35,611 nt of DNA from Cysteiniphilum halobium (GCF_003574425.1 NZ_QLIU01000037.1:1-35611), one strand, 5' to 3'. Positions 1 through 9,143 are shown, counted from the first letter of the stretch. Notes: generated by a model from the sequence alone, not told the origin. Made by a program: numbers and translations.

Positions 1-8
1 TTTAGCCC

Positions 9-1346
9 GTGGGTATCTATGGTGGCGCTGATTATGATTATGTTTACGTTGAAGATGGCAATAATGTAATTAAACTCGGTCATGGTGATAATGAACTGGA
101 TACGGGTGATGGAGATAACATGATTTATGCGGGGAATGGGGATGATTCGGTGAATTTGGGAGATGGTAATAACACCGTGAAATTAGGAGCCGGTGATAAT
201 CAAATATATGCTTATAATGGTGACAATATCATTATGACAGGGGCAGGTGATGATTACATTGAATTAGGCGATGGTCATAATGTCATTCGTGCCGGACATG
301 GTGATAATGAGATCGATGTGGGCGATGGAAATAACCAAATTTATAGCGGAAACGGTAATGATATTGTGTATGCCTATGATGGTGATAATGTGATTAAAGC
401 TGGCCATGGTGACAATGAAGTCTATGCAGGCAACGGTAATAATGTGATTACATCAGGCAATGGTGATGACCTTATCGAGGTTCAAACTGGTCAAAATACT
501 ATCCGTTCAGGGGCTGGAGATGATGTCGTTACCATTAACAATAATGACTATGGTGAAGGTACTTATGTACTTTATCCTGGGCAAATGCCCGCTGATGGAA
601 ATAGCGTATATCCAATAGTTTATGGAAATACCATATATGCTGGAGGTGGGAGTGATATTGTCAATAGTAAAGAGGGAAGTGATATGATTTATGCCGGTGA
701 GGGCAATGATATTATTTATGCAGGTGCTGGTGATGATACAGTTTATGCACAATGGGGAGATAACACTTTGCATGGTGATGCTGGAGACGATAGGTTATAT
801 GCAGGAAATGATGGTCAAGATCAGCTTTTTGGTGGTCAAGGTAATGATATGCTTCGTGCTAGAAATGGTGATGATTTGCTTGAAGGTCAAGAAGGAGATG
901 ATAGATTGATCGCCCATGGGGATAACAATATCCTAGTTGGTGGTGAGGGAGGTGATCAATATCAAGTAAATTTCAAGAATGCTAATAGTACGGTCATCAA
1001 TAATTACGATAGTGATGGTAGTTCTGATTTTATGAAGCTCAATGGTGTAAAAACAACGGATCTAAGATTTTATCGTGAGGTAAGCAGCTTAATGATTAAG
1101 AATTTGGCAGACAAAAATAAACCCAAAGAGATCATTGTAACGGACTGGTTTGCATCTGAAGATCATCAAATTGATGAGATTGGGGTTGGTAAATTTGTAC
1201 TAAGCAACAAACAGATTGATGTGATTATTCAAACACTAGCTAGTTTTAATGTCGAGAGTGGAGGAGGTGAAGATCTTTTAAACAAAGAGCAGCAAGATGA
1301 GATTAAAAACACACTGACAAATGCCTGGATGCCAAAATCTGCCTAA
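9..1346 (+). CDS. RTX calcium-binding exoprotein, C-terminal part (possibly interrupted gene)
   Basis: The reading frame is built of nine-residue glycine/aspartate-rich RTX nonapeptides from its first residues to about residue 320, followed by a C-terminal region (about 325-445) that looks like the haemolysin-type calcium-binding related domain (a DLRFYREVSSLMIKN stretch, then an IIVTDWF stretch) and a short end typical of type I secreted proteins. Such proteins leave the cell through an ABC/MFP/TolC exporter and fold on binding Ca2+ outside. The first ~160 residues use the variant G-x-G-D/N-N; residues ~200-310 are closer to canonical GGxGxDxhx. There is no N-terminal effector domain here. 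The frame is closed by TAG at 3-5, so the listed GTG at 9 is only the first possible start. The protein begins in mid-repeat, so most likely this is the tail of a longer gene broken by a stop or frameshift, but the upstream DNA is outside the window. It converges on the helicase gene, 66 bases away. Confidence 0.75.
   Translation: MGIYGGADYDYVYVEDGNNVIKLGHGDNELDTGDGDNMIYAGNGDDSVNLGDGNNTVKLGAGDNQIYAYNGDNIIMTGAGDDYIELGDGHNVIRAGHGDNEIDVGDGNNQIYSGNGNDIVYAYDGDNVIKAGHGDNEVYAGNGNNVITSGNGDDLIEVQTGQNTIRSGAGDDVVTINNNDYGEGTYVLYPGQMPADGNSVYPIVYGNTIYAGGGSDIVNSKEGSDMIYAGEGNDIIYAGAGDDTVYAQWGDNTLHGDAGDDRLYAGNDGQDQLFGGQGNDMLRARNGDDLLEGQEGDDRLIAHGDNNILVGGEGGDQYQVNFKNANSTVINNYDSDGSSDFMKLNGVKTTDLRFYREVSSLMIKNLADKNKPKEIIVTDWFASEDHQIDEIGVGKFVLSNKQIDVIIQTLASFNVESGGGEDLLNKEQQDEIKNTLTNAWMPKSA
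63..494 (+). repeat. Four tandem 108-bp (36-residue) higher-order RTX repeats
   Basis: Within the RTX gene the nonapeptides are grouped in fours. Units begin at 63, 171, 279 and 387, each 36 residues long and each opening with N-V/T-V/I-K/R followed by GHGD or GAGD. Units 1, 3 and 4 are closest to each other (GHGDNE in the first to second nonapeptide). This is seen directly in the translation and points to duplication of 108-bp blocks. Confidence 0.8.
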
Positions 1347-1412
1347 TTATCAGGGGCTTTAGAAGATGTACGATTAAACAGTGCTTTCAGAAGTAAGGTC
1401 ATATTACATCAT

Positions 1413-4400
1413 TTATAAAGCCTGAAGATGTGGGATTAAAGGAAAATAAAGTGATAACTTAATATCATTGGAATTTAATTTAAAATAACGGGCAATAAGC
1501 TTTTGGTAATTGATAAGTTGCGTGTGATAGATATTAGTTTGTTGCGCAACAAATTCGGCTAAAGGCTCATTATTGTTCGGTGATGCAAATTTATAATCGA
1601 TAATATGATATCGGTTATTATCTATAATGATGCGATCAGCAATGTGTTTTTGTGTTTTATCAAAACTTAAATTAAGCATGACTTGCTCATGCATACCGTG
1701 AGCGTTAAGAATCCAAGGGAATTGCTTAAGCGTATTGGTTACTGCCTCATTGGCCAAAGTATAGGCCTCAGCATGGTGGGGTCTAGCAATAGCATGTTGG
1801 TGCAAGCAGATAGAAAAATAATTCTGCCAATGATTGATATTATCTGAAGATGTACTCAAATAGTTAAACAATTGATGCAATGCTAAGCCGATCTGACGAT
1901 CACTACTTAATACTAATTCGCTAAGATCAGGCTGATTTAAATCATCTGCTGTATCTGCTTCAAGTGCTGCTTGATAATGTTCAAAATTAGGCACAGCAGT
2001 AGTTGAGTAGTTTTGTATCTGTTTAATTATTTTATAGTATGGGTTTGGTTCTTGGTCAGCTGAAACGGGTGATATATTGGTATTGAGATCTTCATACGTA
2101 ACCCAAGGAAGGTTTAATGGTGCCAAAAGTGCTAAGAAGCTATTATTAGCAGCTTTGATCTCATTACCATTTTCATTAACAGCAGTAAATAAAAGCTTTG
2201 ATTTCGCGCGAGTTACAGCAACATATAAAAGCCGTTGTAACTCATATTCACCACGTTTTTTCTGCATGCTTTGGATGACTTTAAAAAGTGCTGGTGTTTC
2301 CTTTTCCCAACTGTGTTTAATGGGGCTTAGTAGTAAATGATCTTTGCCATCGCTTAGGCGTACCGTATCATGTAAAAAAAGGGGCACATCATCGGCTTTG
2401 CCGCGCTTATCAAGTTGCGGCAAAATCACAAAATCAAATTCTAAACCTTTGGATTGATGCATAGTCATAATCAGGACATTACTCTGTGATGGGCTACTGA
2501 CAAACTTGCGTTTTAACCGCGCGACAAAGCGATCAAATTGTGCAATTGCTGTTTTATCTTGCGTTAAGTGGTTATGCAAAAGGTCAATAAAACTAGTAAA
2601 AAGCACACGATTTGGATAAATGCTAAAGCCATCCAGTGCTTGCCAAGTAATCCTTAAACGCCTTAGTAATGGACTGCGAACACCATTAAAAAAAGTATGA
2701 TTGATCCAGCTTAAGAAATAAAATGCCTTTTGTTGGTGAGGATGCGTTTGTTGTTTCTTAAGGTAAAAAGACAATTTGGCATAAAATGAGTAAGGCTTCT
2801 CGTTTTGTTGTTCATTGAGTTGCAATTGTTCGACGTTTTGCAGTTCATTTAAAGAAAAGCCAAATAAGGGTGACTGCAATAAACTCACCCAGTAAATGGA
2901 TTGTTCAGGATTGTTTAAAATCGCACAAAGGCATAGCAAATCCATCACCATTGGCTGATGATAAAAGGTTTCTATTTCATTTTCAACGATAGCAACTCCT
3001 TGAGCCTTTAATACTGGGACAAGGTGCTTTAAGTGACTGCGTGTACGCACCAAAATAGCGATTTGATGATCAGGATATTGATCAAGATATGTTTTGATGC
3101 TATCGGCAATAAATTGTGCTTCTTGTGCTAAGTTTGCAAATAATTGATAAGTAATAGCCTCTTGACTAAGCTCTTGTGATAGCGTTGTTGCAGGTGCGTA
3201 ACTAATACCACCATAGTTGCGATCATCTTCTTTAGGAAAGATAGTGCAAAAGTGATTATTGACCCAATCAACAATGGATTTCTGTGAACGGAAATTACAA
3301 TCAAATTGCAAAAACGTAAGTGGCACTTGATTAATGCCATGTGCTTTGACATCTAGAAATTGATTTACCTCAGCTTGGCGAAAACGATAAATAGACTGCA
3401 TCGGATCTCCAACAATAAAAAGTGTTTTGCCATCATCAGCTTGCCATTCAAGGGTTAACATCTGTAATAACTTAAACTGCAAAATAGAGGTATCTTGAAA
3501 CTCATCAATTAAAAGATGTTTGATCTGATGATCAAGATAAAGCATCAAATCAGTCGGCGCTTCACTACTACCAAGGGCTGAGAGAGCTTGTAAAGATACT
3601 TCATTAAAATCAAGCAAAGCGCGTGCTTTAAATACAAGCTTTAGGTACTGCACTAAACGCAATGCAATCCGCGCAATTGCACTTAATATTTGCCATTCTT
3701 GATCATCCAATAATAAGCGCTCATAAAGACGAATTTCAGCAACTAATGAGGTGATATCTAATAAACTGTTATCGCTAAAGGATTGCGTATAGTCAATAAG
3801 CCATTGCGCATAACCTTTGGCTTTAGCATCTTTAGCAGGTAAGCCTTGTCTTGCATTAAAAGTTTTACGAAAGGTATTGTCATTGGTGAAAAGTAAGTTT
3901 ATTAATTTTTGCCAAAAGATGGGATTGTCTTGATCTATCAGGTTTTCTGTATTTTCGTTATTTTTATTATCACAAAATATCAGTATTTCATTTAAGATGA
4001 ATTGATTTTGGTCAATATTTAATAATGTACTTAAGCGTTGTTGAAGCTCAGTAAAAAGCGCTTTAAAACCAGACTCGATAACAACTTTACCATGCGTTGT
4101 ATCAGCTTGGGTTAATTCAGAGGCTAATAAAATACTAAGCCATTGTTCGCGTCTAGCGAGCATACTGCTAAGCAGGTCTTTCACACGATTAATATCATTA
4201 TCAAGATGTGCTAACAGGTCATGTAAATCCTGATAAAGAGGGCTTTGTTTATGTGTGTCATTGATAAAATCATCAATGGCTTGTTCATATAATAGCTCAG
4301 GTGTATCACTAATCTCGGCATTGAACGCTTCATCGGTTTCAAAAATAAGCTGTTTAGATAAACTCTGACAAAATGCATCAATGGTCATAATGCGTAATCG

Positions 4401-4733
4401 TTTAGGACTCATCAATAGTTGCCATTGTTTGCGCGTGTTTTGTAGAAGTGCTTGTTGGGCAAGATGAAAGGTCAGTTTTTTGTGAGGCTCTTTTGGTTCA
4501 TGTGTAGTTTGTGCTGCTAAAAGGGATTGATAAATCCGCTGCTGCATCTCATTGGCAGCTTTATTAGTAAAAGTCAATGCAATGATTTCTTCAGGAGCCT
4601 CAACGTGAGACAGTAGATTCAAATAACGCTGGGTTAAGGTTTCAGTTTTACCAGAGCCTGCAGGCGCTTGTACAATAAAAGATTTTTTGGGATTCAGTGC
4701 TTCATTGCGCGCAGCAGCATCATTAGGTGTCAT
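1413..4733 (-). CDS. AddA/RecB-like UvrD-family helicase-nuclease
   Basis: An 1106-residue superfamily 1A DNA helicase with a C-terminal RecB-type nuclease, expected to process double-strand DNA ends for recombination. Seen in order: Walker A (APAGSGKT, residues 23-30), Walker B with LIDEFQDTS (about 405), VGDPMQSIYRFR, the MHQSKGLEFDFV motif (about 759), VAVTRAKS (about 839), and nuclease motifs: a His in GLALHQLF, an Asp in ADRIII and DYK (about 1044). This matches the AddA-like group rather than UvrD or Rep, which lack the nuclease. AddA normally works with an AddB subunit encoded next door; none is adjacent here, and the gene stands alone between a convergent RTX gene and a small ORF. No clear Shine-Dalgarno precedes the ATG. 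Family is certain; the exact pathway name (AddA, RecB-like) is not. Confidence 0.9.
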   Translation of the reverse strand: MTPNDAAARNEALNPKKSFIVQAPAGSGKTETLTQRYLNLLSHVEAPEEIIALTFTNKAANEMQQRIYQSLLAAQTTHEPKEPHKKLTFHLAQQALLQNTRKQWQLLMSPKRLRIMTIDAFCQSLSKQLIFETDEAFNAEISDTPELLYEQAIDDFINDTHKQSPLYQDLHDLLAHLDNDINRVKDLLSSMLARREQWLSILLASELTQADTTHGKVVIESGFKALFTELQQRLSTLLNIDQNQFILNEILIFCDNKNNENTENLIDQDNPIFWQKLINLLFTNDNTFRKTFNARQGLPAKDAKAKGYAQWLIDYTQSFSDNSLLDITSLVAEIRLYERLLLDDQEWQILSAIARIALRLVQYLKLVFKARALLDFNEVSLQALSALGSSEAPTDLMLYLDHQIKHLLIDEFQDTSILQFKLLQMLTLEWQADDGKTLFIVGDPMQSIYRFRQAEVNQFLDVKAHGINQVPLTFLQFDCNFRSQKSIVDWVNNHFCTIFPKEDDRNYGGISYAPATTLSQELSQEAITYQLFANLAQEAQFIADSIKTYLDQYPDHQIAILVRTRSHLKHLVPVLKAQGVAIVENEIETFYHQPMVMDLLCLCAILNNPEQSIYWVSLLQSPLFGFSLNELQNVEQLQLNEQQNEKPYSFYAKLSFYLKKQQTHPHQQKAFYFLSWINHTFFNGVRSPLLRRLRITWQALDGFSIYPNRVLFTSFIDLLHNHLTQDKTAIAQFDRFVARLKRKFVSSPSQSNVLIMTMHQSKGLEFDFVILPQLDKRGKADDVPLFLHDTVRLSDGKDHLLLSPIKHSWEKETPALFKVIQSMQKKRGEYELQRLLYVAVTRAKSKLLFTAVNENGNEIKAANNSFLALLAPLNLPWVTYEDLNTNISPVSADQEPNPYYKIIKQIQNYSTTAVPNFEHYQAALEADTADDLNQPDLSELVLSSDRQIGLALHQLFNYLSTSSDNINHWQNYFSICLHQHAIARPHHAEAYTLANEAVTNTLKQFPWILNAHGMHEQVMLNLSFDKTQKHIADRIIIDNNRYHIIDYKFASPNNNEPLAEFVAQQTNIYHTQLINYQKLIARYFKLNSNDIKLSLYFPLIPHLQAL

Positions 4734-4819
4734 AACTTAAAGAGGGTTTATTAAATAGAATAACATCCTAATCGATTCTTATATCCATCGTAAATCATTT
4801 TGCTGCGGGGGTGTACAAT

Positions 4820-4996
4820 TTATTCATTATTATTACTGCGTTCATTTTTCAAATGGCGAATCTGCTCACTAGGGATTTGTAAAGTTTTAGCAACAACAGA
4901 AATCGGTACACCCATTTTAAGCATGGCCACAGCATCATTATAAACATGTGTCTGTAATGTGTATGCTTGTGCATTATGCATGTTTTGCATTTCCAT
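4820..4996 (-). CDS. Small protein with helix-turn-helix-like tail
   Basis: A 58-residue protein, start ATG at 4996, chosen because a strong ribosome site (AGGAG, 8 bases away) sits in front of it; the longer frame from 5020 would place that site inside the gene. The stretch AVAMLKMGVPISVVAKTLQI followed by PSEQIRHL has the LKxGxxxxxIAxxxxxxxxxI pattern seen at the C-terminal end of Rpn-family (PD-(D/E)XK, 'putative transposase') proteins and in short helix-turn-helix peptides. The nuclease part is absent, so this is either a free-standing small DNA- or protein-binding peptide or the remnant of a lost Rpn gene. Function unknown. It lies 86 bases upstream of the helicase gene on the same strand and could be co-transcribed with it. 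Confidence 0.6.
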   Translation of the reverse strand: MEMQNMHNAQAYTLQTHVYNDAVAMLKMGVPISVVAKTLQIPSEQIRHLKNERSNNNE

Positions 4997-5004
4997 AATA
5001 CGAT

Positions 5005-5009
5005 CTCCT
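5005..5009 (-). promoter_or_regulatory. Ribosome binding site fixing the small-ORF start
   Basis: AGGAG on the minus strand inside an A-rich run, 8 bases before the ATG at 4996. It decides the start in favour of residue 9 of the longest possible frame. Confidence 0.75.
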
Positions 5010-5114
5010 TTTTTGATCATTCAAAGTATATTAGCGCAAAATTGGTGAGAAGCGAACAGTTTTAATTTAATCAAGAGATGAATTTTTTTGTTGAATAACA
5101 CCTCTAAAAATTAA

Positions 5115-5136
5115 AACAGACGCTTAAACGTCTGTT
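5115..5136 (-). terminator. Intrinsic terminator after the ferredoxin gene
   Basis: Perfect 8-bp stem (AACAGACG / CGTCTGTT) with a 6-base loop. Read on the minus strand it is followed by a T-rich run (TTAATTTTTAG), while the plus-strand side is not T-rich. It lies about 80 bases past the ferredoxin stop, so it probably ends the mltA/pmbA/lysO/ferredoxin transcript. The rest of 5020-5217 shows no gene. Confidence 0.6.
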
Positions 5137-5217
5137 AAAGTCAATTTTAGCGTAGTCGTAATCAATATTTTTATGGGGAAGGTGTCATTATTATCGCAGA
5201 TGTTAAATGGTTAAAAT

Positions 5218-5574
5218 CTAAATGTGATGTTTAATCTGATATTGTGTAACAATTTCACCATTGATCAGATGCGACTGAATAATTTCTTCAAGTACCTCGG
5301 GAGTGCAGGAGTGATACCATACGCCTTCAGGGTAAACAACTGCGATAGGTCCTTGTATGCACACGCGTAGACAGTTTGCTTTTGTGCGATAGATTTCTCC
5401 AGATTGTGAAAGTTTCAATTCAGATAAACGTCTCTTAAGATACTCCCAAGCAACGAGAGAGTCTTGTCTGTTACAGCATTTATCAATGCTCTGGTCACAA
5501 CATAAAAAAATATGACGCTTAATATTATTTAAGCCAAGTGTTTGAACTTTTTGGGTTAATAATTCGTTTTGCAT
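5218..5574 (-). CDS. Thioredoxin-like [2Fe-2S] ferredoxin
   Basis: A 118-residue protein of the stand-alone thioredoxin-fold (2Fe-2S) ferredoxin family. Cysteines occur at 25/26, 33/34, 68 and 72 in the family layout (HIFLCC, KCC, then [10 protein letters not shown]), with the typical '[10 protein letters not shown]' segment after the last ligand and an extra Cys90. The doubled cysteines at 25/26 and 33/34 make it unclear which residue of each pair binds the cluster. It is the last gene of a minus-strand run, 8 bases after lysO, whose stop codon overlaps its AAGGA ribosome site, so it is translationally linked to lysO. Electron partner unknown. Confidence 0.85.
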   Translation of the reverse strand: MQNELLTQKVQTLGLNNIKRHIFLCCDQSIDKCCNRQDSLVAWEYLKRRLSELKLSQSGEIYRTKANCLRVCIQGPIAVVYPEGVWYHSCTPEVLEEIIQSHLINGEIVTQYQIKHHI

Positions 5575-5582
5575 AATAATCC

Positions 5583-6497
5583 TTAAAATGGAATAAGATT
5601 AAACAGTGGTATAAGTATTGGTGTTGCCAGTGTCAAGATAAAACCGCTACTAATAGCAACTGGTACAGCTTGCATACCTATATGATCTTTAATAACCGGT
5701 AGACTAAAGTCCATGGCAGTGGCACCACTATAACTAATCAGTTCAGTTGGAATACGTTTTGCGAATACTGGGATTACAATAATGGCGATAATTTCACGTG
5801 AAAAATCGATAAAAAATGTCATTGTGCCAAAGTGTGCATCGATCAGTTGAGCATTTAAAATACTGGATAAACTATACCAGCCAAAGCCGCTTGTTAGCAT
5901 TAGCGAGTGCGCTAGGGAGATATGAAAAAATAATCCCAAAATAGCACCAACAATAAGAGAGCTAATCATTAAGATAATGGCAATTATAATGCCTGTTTTA
6001 TTTTTGAGGATCTGAGTGAGTGAATGCCCCTCTCGGCGCATTTGTATACCAATAATAAATAACGTGAGGATTAAAATGGCATCGATAATAAGCTCGATAT
6101 GTAAAAGTGGTTTATTGATAAATAGTCCAAGCAAGCTACCAATGATAAGACAAAGTAGATATTTGCAGCTGGTGAGAATAGACTTAAGAGAGTTTTGTGC
6201 TTTGACCATATCGTGATGCGCTTTAATTGCGCGCTTTGGCTTTAAGCGTAAGTAGCTATACACTGCTAAAACATTGATAGCAAATAAGGCAGTGATAAAG
6301 CTTAAGGTTATGCCAAGCATTGAAAAAAGCGCACCTTGCAGCTTGTAGATAAGCTCACCAAAGTTATACCCCATAACTGCAATAATTAGGCTAATCATTG
6401 AGGAGAGCAGTTTATTCATCAGCTTATTAGATAAGAACTTCAGATCAATAAAGTAACCTAGAATTAATGCTGATAGAATAATAAGTGCTTGAATCAT
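5583..6497 (-). CDS. lysO: LysO-family lysine exporter
   Basis: A 304-residue integral membrane protein of the LysO (formerly DUF340) family; the E. coli member exports L-lysine and the toxic analogue thialysine. Hydrophobic segments fill almost the whole length. The C-terminal half carries family hallmarks: GFGWYSLSS, a SREIIAI segment, [13 protein letters not shown] and [21 protein letters not shown]. The length matches the family. The ATG follows the pmbA stop directly (TAAATG), so translation is coupled to pmbA. That pairing with a modified-peptide protease is noteworthy: an amino-acid exporter next to a peptidase could deal with peptide breakdown products, but this is only inference. Confidence 0.88.
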   Translation of the reverse strand: MIQALIILSALILGYFIDLKFLSNKLMNKLLSSMISLIIAVMGYNFGELIYKLQGALFSMLGITLSFITALFAINVLAVYSYLRLKPKRAIKAHHDMVKAQNSLKSILTSCKYLLCLIIGSLLGLFINKPLLHIELIIDAILILTLFIIGIQMRREGHSLTQILKNKTGIIIAIILMISSLIVGAILGLFFHISLAHSLMLTSGFGWYSLSSILNAQLIDAHFGTMTFFIDFSREIIAIIVIPVFAKRIPTELISYSGATAMDFSLPVIKDHIGMQAVPVAISSGFILTLATPILIPLFNLIPF

Positions 6498-7832
6498 TTA
6501 CTCACCACTAATGCTGCATTGTTTTATTAACAGTGAACCACTTTGAATACGTGAAAAAGGCTCAATATCATTACCTATAGCGATAATGCTTTGCAGCATG
6601 TCACTCAAATTACCAGCAATGGTGAAATTATCAATCGGATAGCAGATCTCACCTTTTTCAACATAATACCCCATTGCACCTTGTGAGTAATCACCTGTGG
6701 TAATATGAAAGCCTTGCCCCATGGTTTCATGCACAATTACCCCTTTATCAATTGATTTAATAAGGGTGTCATACGATTGTGTGTTGTTGCTATTAACCAT
6801 TAAGTTGCTAATGCCACCTGCGTTGCCTGTGGTTTCACGTTTTAACTGACGTGCGCTATAACTATTTAGTAAATAGCGATTTAAAACACCATTTGTAATA
6901 ATCGGATTTTCACCAAAATTCACCCCCTCATTGTCATAAGGTTGATTACCAAGTGCTTGTGGAATATCAGGATTCTCAATGAGGCTAATATCACGATTGA
7001 TTACCGTGTGGTTGAGTTTGTCCAAAAGAAAAGTGTCCTTATGGTATTGACGTTGCCCTTTAATGGCTGACAATAATGCACCCCAAAATGAGCGTGCAAT
7101 CGATGGTGAGAGTAAAATCGGTAATTGTTGACTTTGAATATGTCGAGGGTTTCTGCGATCTAGCGTGCGTTTAAGTGCAAGTTTTGCAATATGTTGAGTA
7201 CTAGGAAGTGCTGTGAAATCATGTGCACTATAGTAAGCGTTATCACGTTGCATACCGTGGTTATCTTTGGCAATAAGTCCGATACCGATGCTATGGCGTG
7301 TTTCAGGATAAACGTGCAAAAAGCCATGGCTATTAGCAAAACCATGCAAAATCTCAAAGCTGTCGATATCAACGCCTTCAGAGTGATCAATGTCATTGCT
7401 CTCAAGTGCAATTGCCTCGCAGTGCTTGGCATGCTCAATCAGTTGATCGATGCTAAAGTTTGCAATGGGTTGATAAAGCATAGGCATTTCCGCTGGATTA
7501 CATAGAAATCTTTTATCTATAATCCCAGCAAAATGGTCCTTCTCAGTATAGTTAGCAATGGTTTTAGCATTATCAATAATCGATAAAATACTTTTTTCAC
7601 TTAAGTCAGAAGTTTCAGCATAGCCAGTTTTCCCTTGATGGTAGATCGTGACACTCAACTGTTGGGTAACATTATATTCTAAGGTTTCCGTTTGTTGATT
7701 ACGAACGGCAATAACGTGGCCTTGATCATAACTACAATTAATTTCAAAAGCATCAATATTTTTCCTGTGTAGGACTTGACTGGCAAATTGCAGAATATCT
7801 TGTAAATAACGCTTTTTATCGAGAATAGACAT
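6498..7832 (-). CDS. pmbA: PmbA/TldE, TldD-TldE protease subunit
   Basis: A 444-residue PmbA/TldE protein, close to the ~450 residues of the E. coli one. TldE pairs with TldD to form a cytoplasmic metalloprotease that trims modified peptides (microcin B17 maturation, CcdA degradation). The catalytic zinc HExxH belongs to TldD; as expected it is missing here. Recognisable segments: the N-terminal strand-rich domain, YLLNSYSARQL followed by TTGNAGGISN, and the C-terminal GDYSQGAMGYYVEKGEI and TIAGNLSDML signatures. TldD is not in the window, so it must be encoded elsewhere. It starts 94 bases after mltA in the same direction, with no strong ribosome site seen. Confidence 0.93.
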   Translation of the reverse strand: MSILDKKRYLQDILQFASQVLHRKNIDAFEINCSYDQGHVIAVRNQQTETLEYNVTQQLSVTIYHQGKTGYAETSDLSEKSILSIIDNAKTIANYTEKDHFAGIIDKRFLCNPAEMPMLYQPIANFSIDQLIEHAKHCEAIALESNDIDHSEGVDIDSFEILHGFANSHGFLHVYPETRHSIGIGLIAKDNHGMQRDNAYYSAHDFTALPSTQHIAKLALKRTLDRRNPRHIQSQQLPILLSPSIARSFWGALLSAIKGQRQYHKDTFLLDKLNHTVINRDISLIENPDIPQALGNQPYDNEGVNFGENPIITNGVLNRYLLNSYSARQLKRETTGNAGGISNLMVNSNNTQSYDTLIKSIDKGVIVHETMGQGFHITTGDYSQGAMGYYVEKGEICYPIDNFTIAGNLSDMLQSIIAIGNDIEPFSRIQSGSLLIKQCSISGE

Positions 7833-7926
7833 ATTTAGTTAATATTTAAATCATTGAAAGTGAATGTGTGACATTATCGGCAATTGCTAAAGATAAGGCA
7901 AATCTTGATTGGTGCTTTAAAGAGAA

Positions 7927-9048
7927 TTATTTTTTGGTAAGATGCAGTGCGTCTGTTTTTGGAAGAAGCACAAACATCTGACCTAAATTTTTCATATGTC
8001 CTGCATAATACTCAGCCTCTTTACCACTGCCCCAAAATACATCACCACGAATCGCACCGCGAATCGCACCTCCAGTATCCTGAGCAATCATTAAGCGGTC
8101 GAGTTTATGTATTTTATTATGATCACCCTGATAGGTTGTGCTCAACCAAATCGGTGTGCCATATTGGTAGAATTTACTATCAATGGCAATTGAATAACCT
8201 GGAGTTAATGGTACACCTTGGGCACCAATCGGGTTGCCATGACTAAGTACACGGAAAAAGACAAAAGAAGGATCATAGTTTAAAACTTGATTTGCTTCTT
8301 TAGGGTGATTATATAACCATTTCTTAATTGACTGCATCGTAATATCTTCGCGAGGCATTAATTTATTCTCAAGCAAATATCGACCAATCGGACGATAAGG
8401 ATGCCCATTTTGACTATCATAACCGACAAGAATACTATCACCATTGGTCAGCTCAATTCGACCAGATCCTTGGATTTGTAAAAAAGTGCGCTCAACGCGT
8501 GAACCTACCCAGGCAATCACATCTTTGCGTGTGAAAAAGTTATTTTTTGCAATTTCTTCACGGGTATAGTAGGGCATAAACTTACCATTGATCATATGTC
8601 CGTACTGCGTGCCAGATGGTGTTTTTTTCTGGATTAAATCAGATGGTGTCTTATAAATTGGGACGGGAAATTCAGCTGTGCGGTATAAACTGCCTGCTAT
8701 AGCTGGGGCATAATAACCAGTAAAAAGACCTTGTGACTGATCATTATAACGCACAAGAAAAGGAGAGAAATTTTGCTCAATTATCTCACGTGCACGTCGA
8801 TCAGTATGCGCTGACACGGCTAAGATATTTTGACAGCTACTTTGCCAATCTTTATTATAATTTGTGTTTTTGATAATTGCTTTGCATGAAACTCGCAGTG
8901 CTTGATAGGCTTGCATCTGGTCGCCACAATCCCAGTCTGGTAATGCTTCATAGGCAACGGGTTCAAAGCTGATACTTGTGTTTGCTGATAAACACAGTGG
9001 CAATAATGAGGTCAATGTGCTTAAGCAAAGCAAGTATTTTTTTTGCAT
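7927..9048 (-). CDS. mltA: Membrane-bound lytic murein transglycosylase A
   Basis: A 373-residue MltA: a lytic transglycosylase that cleaves peptidoglycan glycan strands to 1,6-anhydro products. An N-terminal signal sequence (MQKKYLLCLSTLTSLLPLCL, then SANT) is followed by the MltA domain (GLFTGYYAP region to about residue 270) and the 3D domain with IAQDTGGAIRGAIRGD and VFWG, holding the catalytic aspartates (about 316-330). Unlike E. coli MltA, no canonical lipobox is visible (the residues before the candidate cysteine are L-P-L), so it may be a soluble or otherwise anchored periplasmic enzyme. Same strand as pmbA. Confidence 0.92.
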   Translation of the reverse strand: MQKKYLLCLSTLTSLLPLCLSANTSISFEPVAYEALPDWDCGDQMQAYQALRVSCKAIIKNTNYNKDWQSSCQNILAVSAHTDRRAREIIEQNFSPFLVRYNDQSQGLFTGYYAPAIAGSLYRTAEFPVPIYKTPSDLIQKKTPSGTQYGHMINGKFMPYYTREEIAKNNFFTRKDVIAWVGSRVERTFLQIQGSGRIELTNGDSILVGYDSQNGHPYRPIGRYLLENKLMPREDITMQSIKKWLYNHPKEANQVLNYDPSFVFFRVLSHGNPIGAQGVPLTPGYSIAIDSKFYQYGTPIWLSTTYQGDHNKIHKLDRLMIAQDTGGAIRGAIRGDVFWGSGKEAEYYAGHMKNLGQMFVLLPKTDALHLTKK

Positions 9049-9143
9049 AAAAAAATGTATAAATTTGGTATTTATATTTTAAGATGCTGCCATTTTCGCG
9101 ATCTATTGCCAGATGTCAAGTGTATTTTTTGTGATCACTATAC

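Noticed and set aside
63-494. CRISPR-like regular repeats.
   Set aside because: The periodicity is the coding repeat of RTX nonapeptides; there are no unique spacers.
2077-2340. Plus-strand ORF inside the helicase gene, and similar overlapping frames elsewhere.
   Set aside because: They lie opposite well-supported genes, have no family features and no ribosome sites, so they are shadows of the real coding strand.
7927-9048. MltA as a classical lipoprotein.
   Set aside because: The cysteine in the signal region is preceded by L-P-L, which does not fit a lipobox, so lipid anchoring cannot be claimed.
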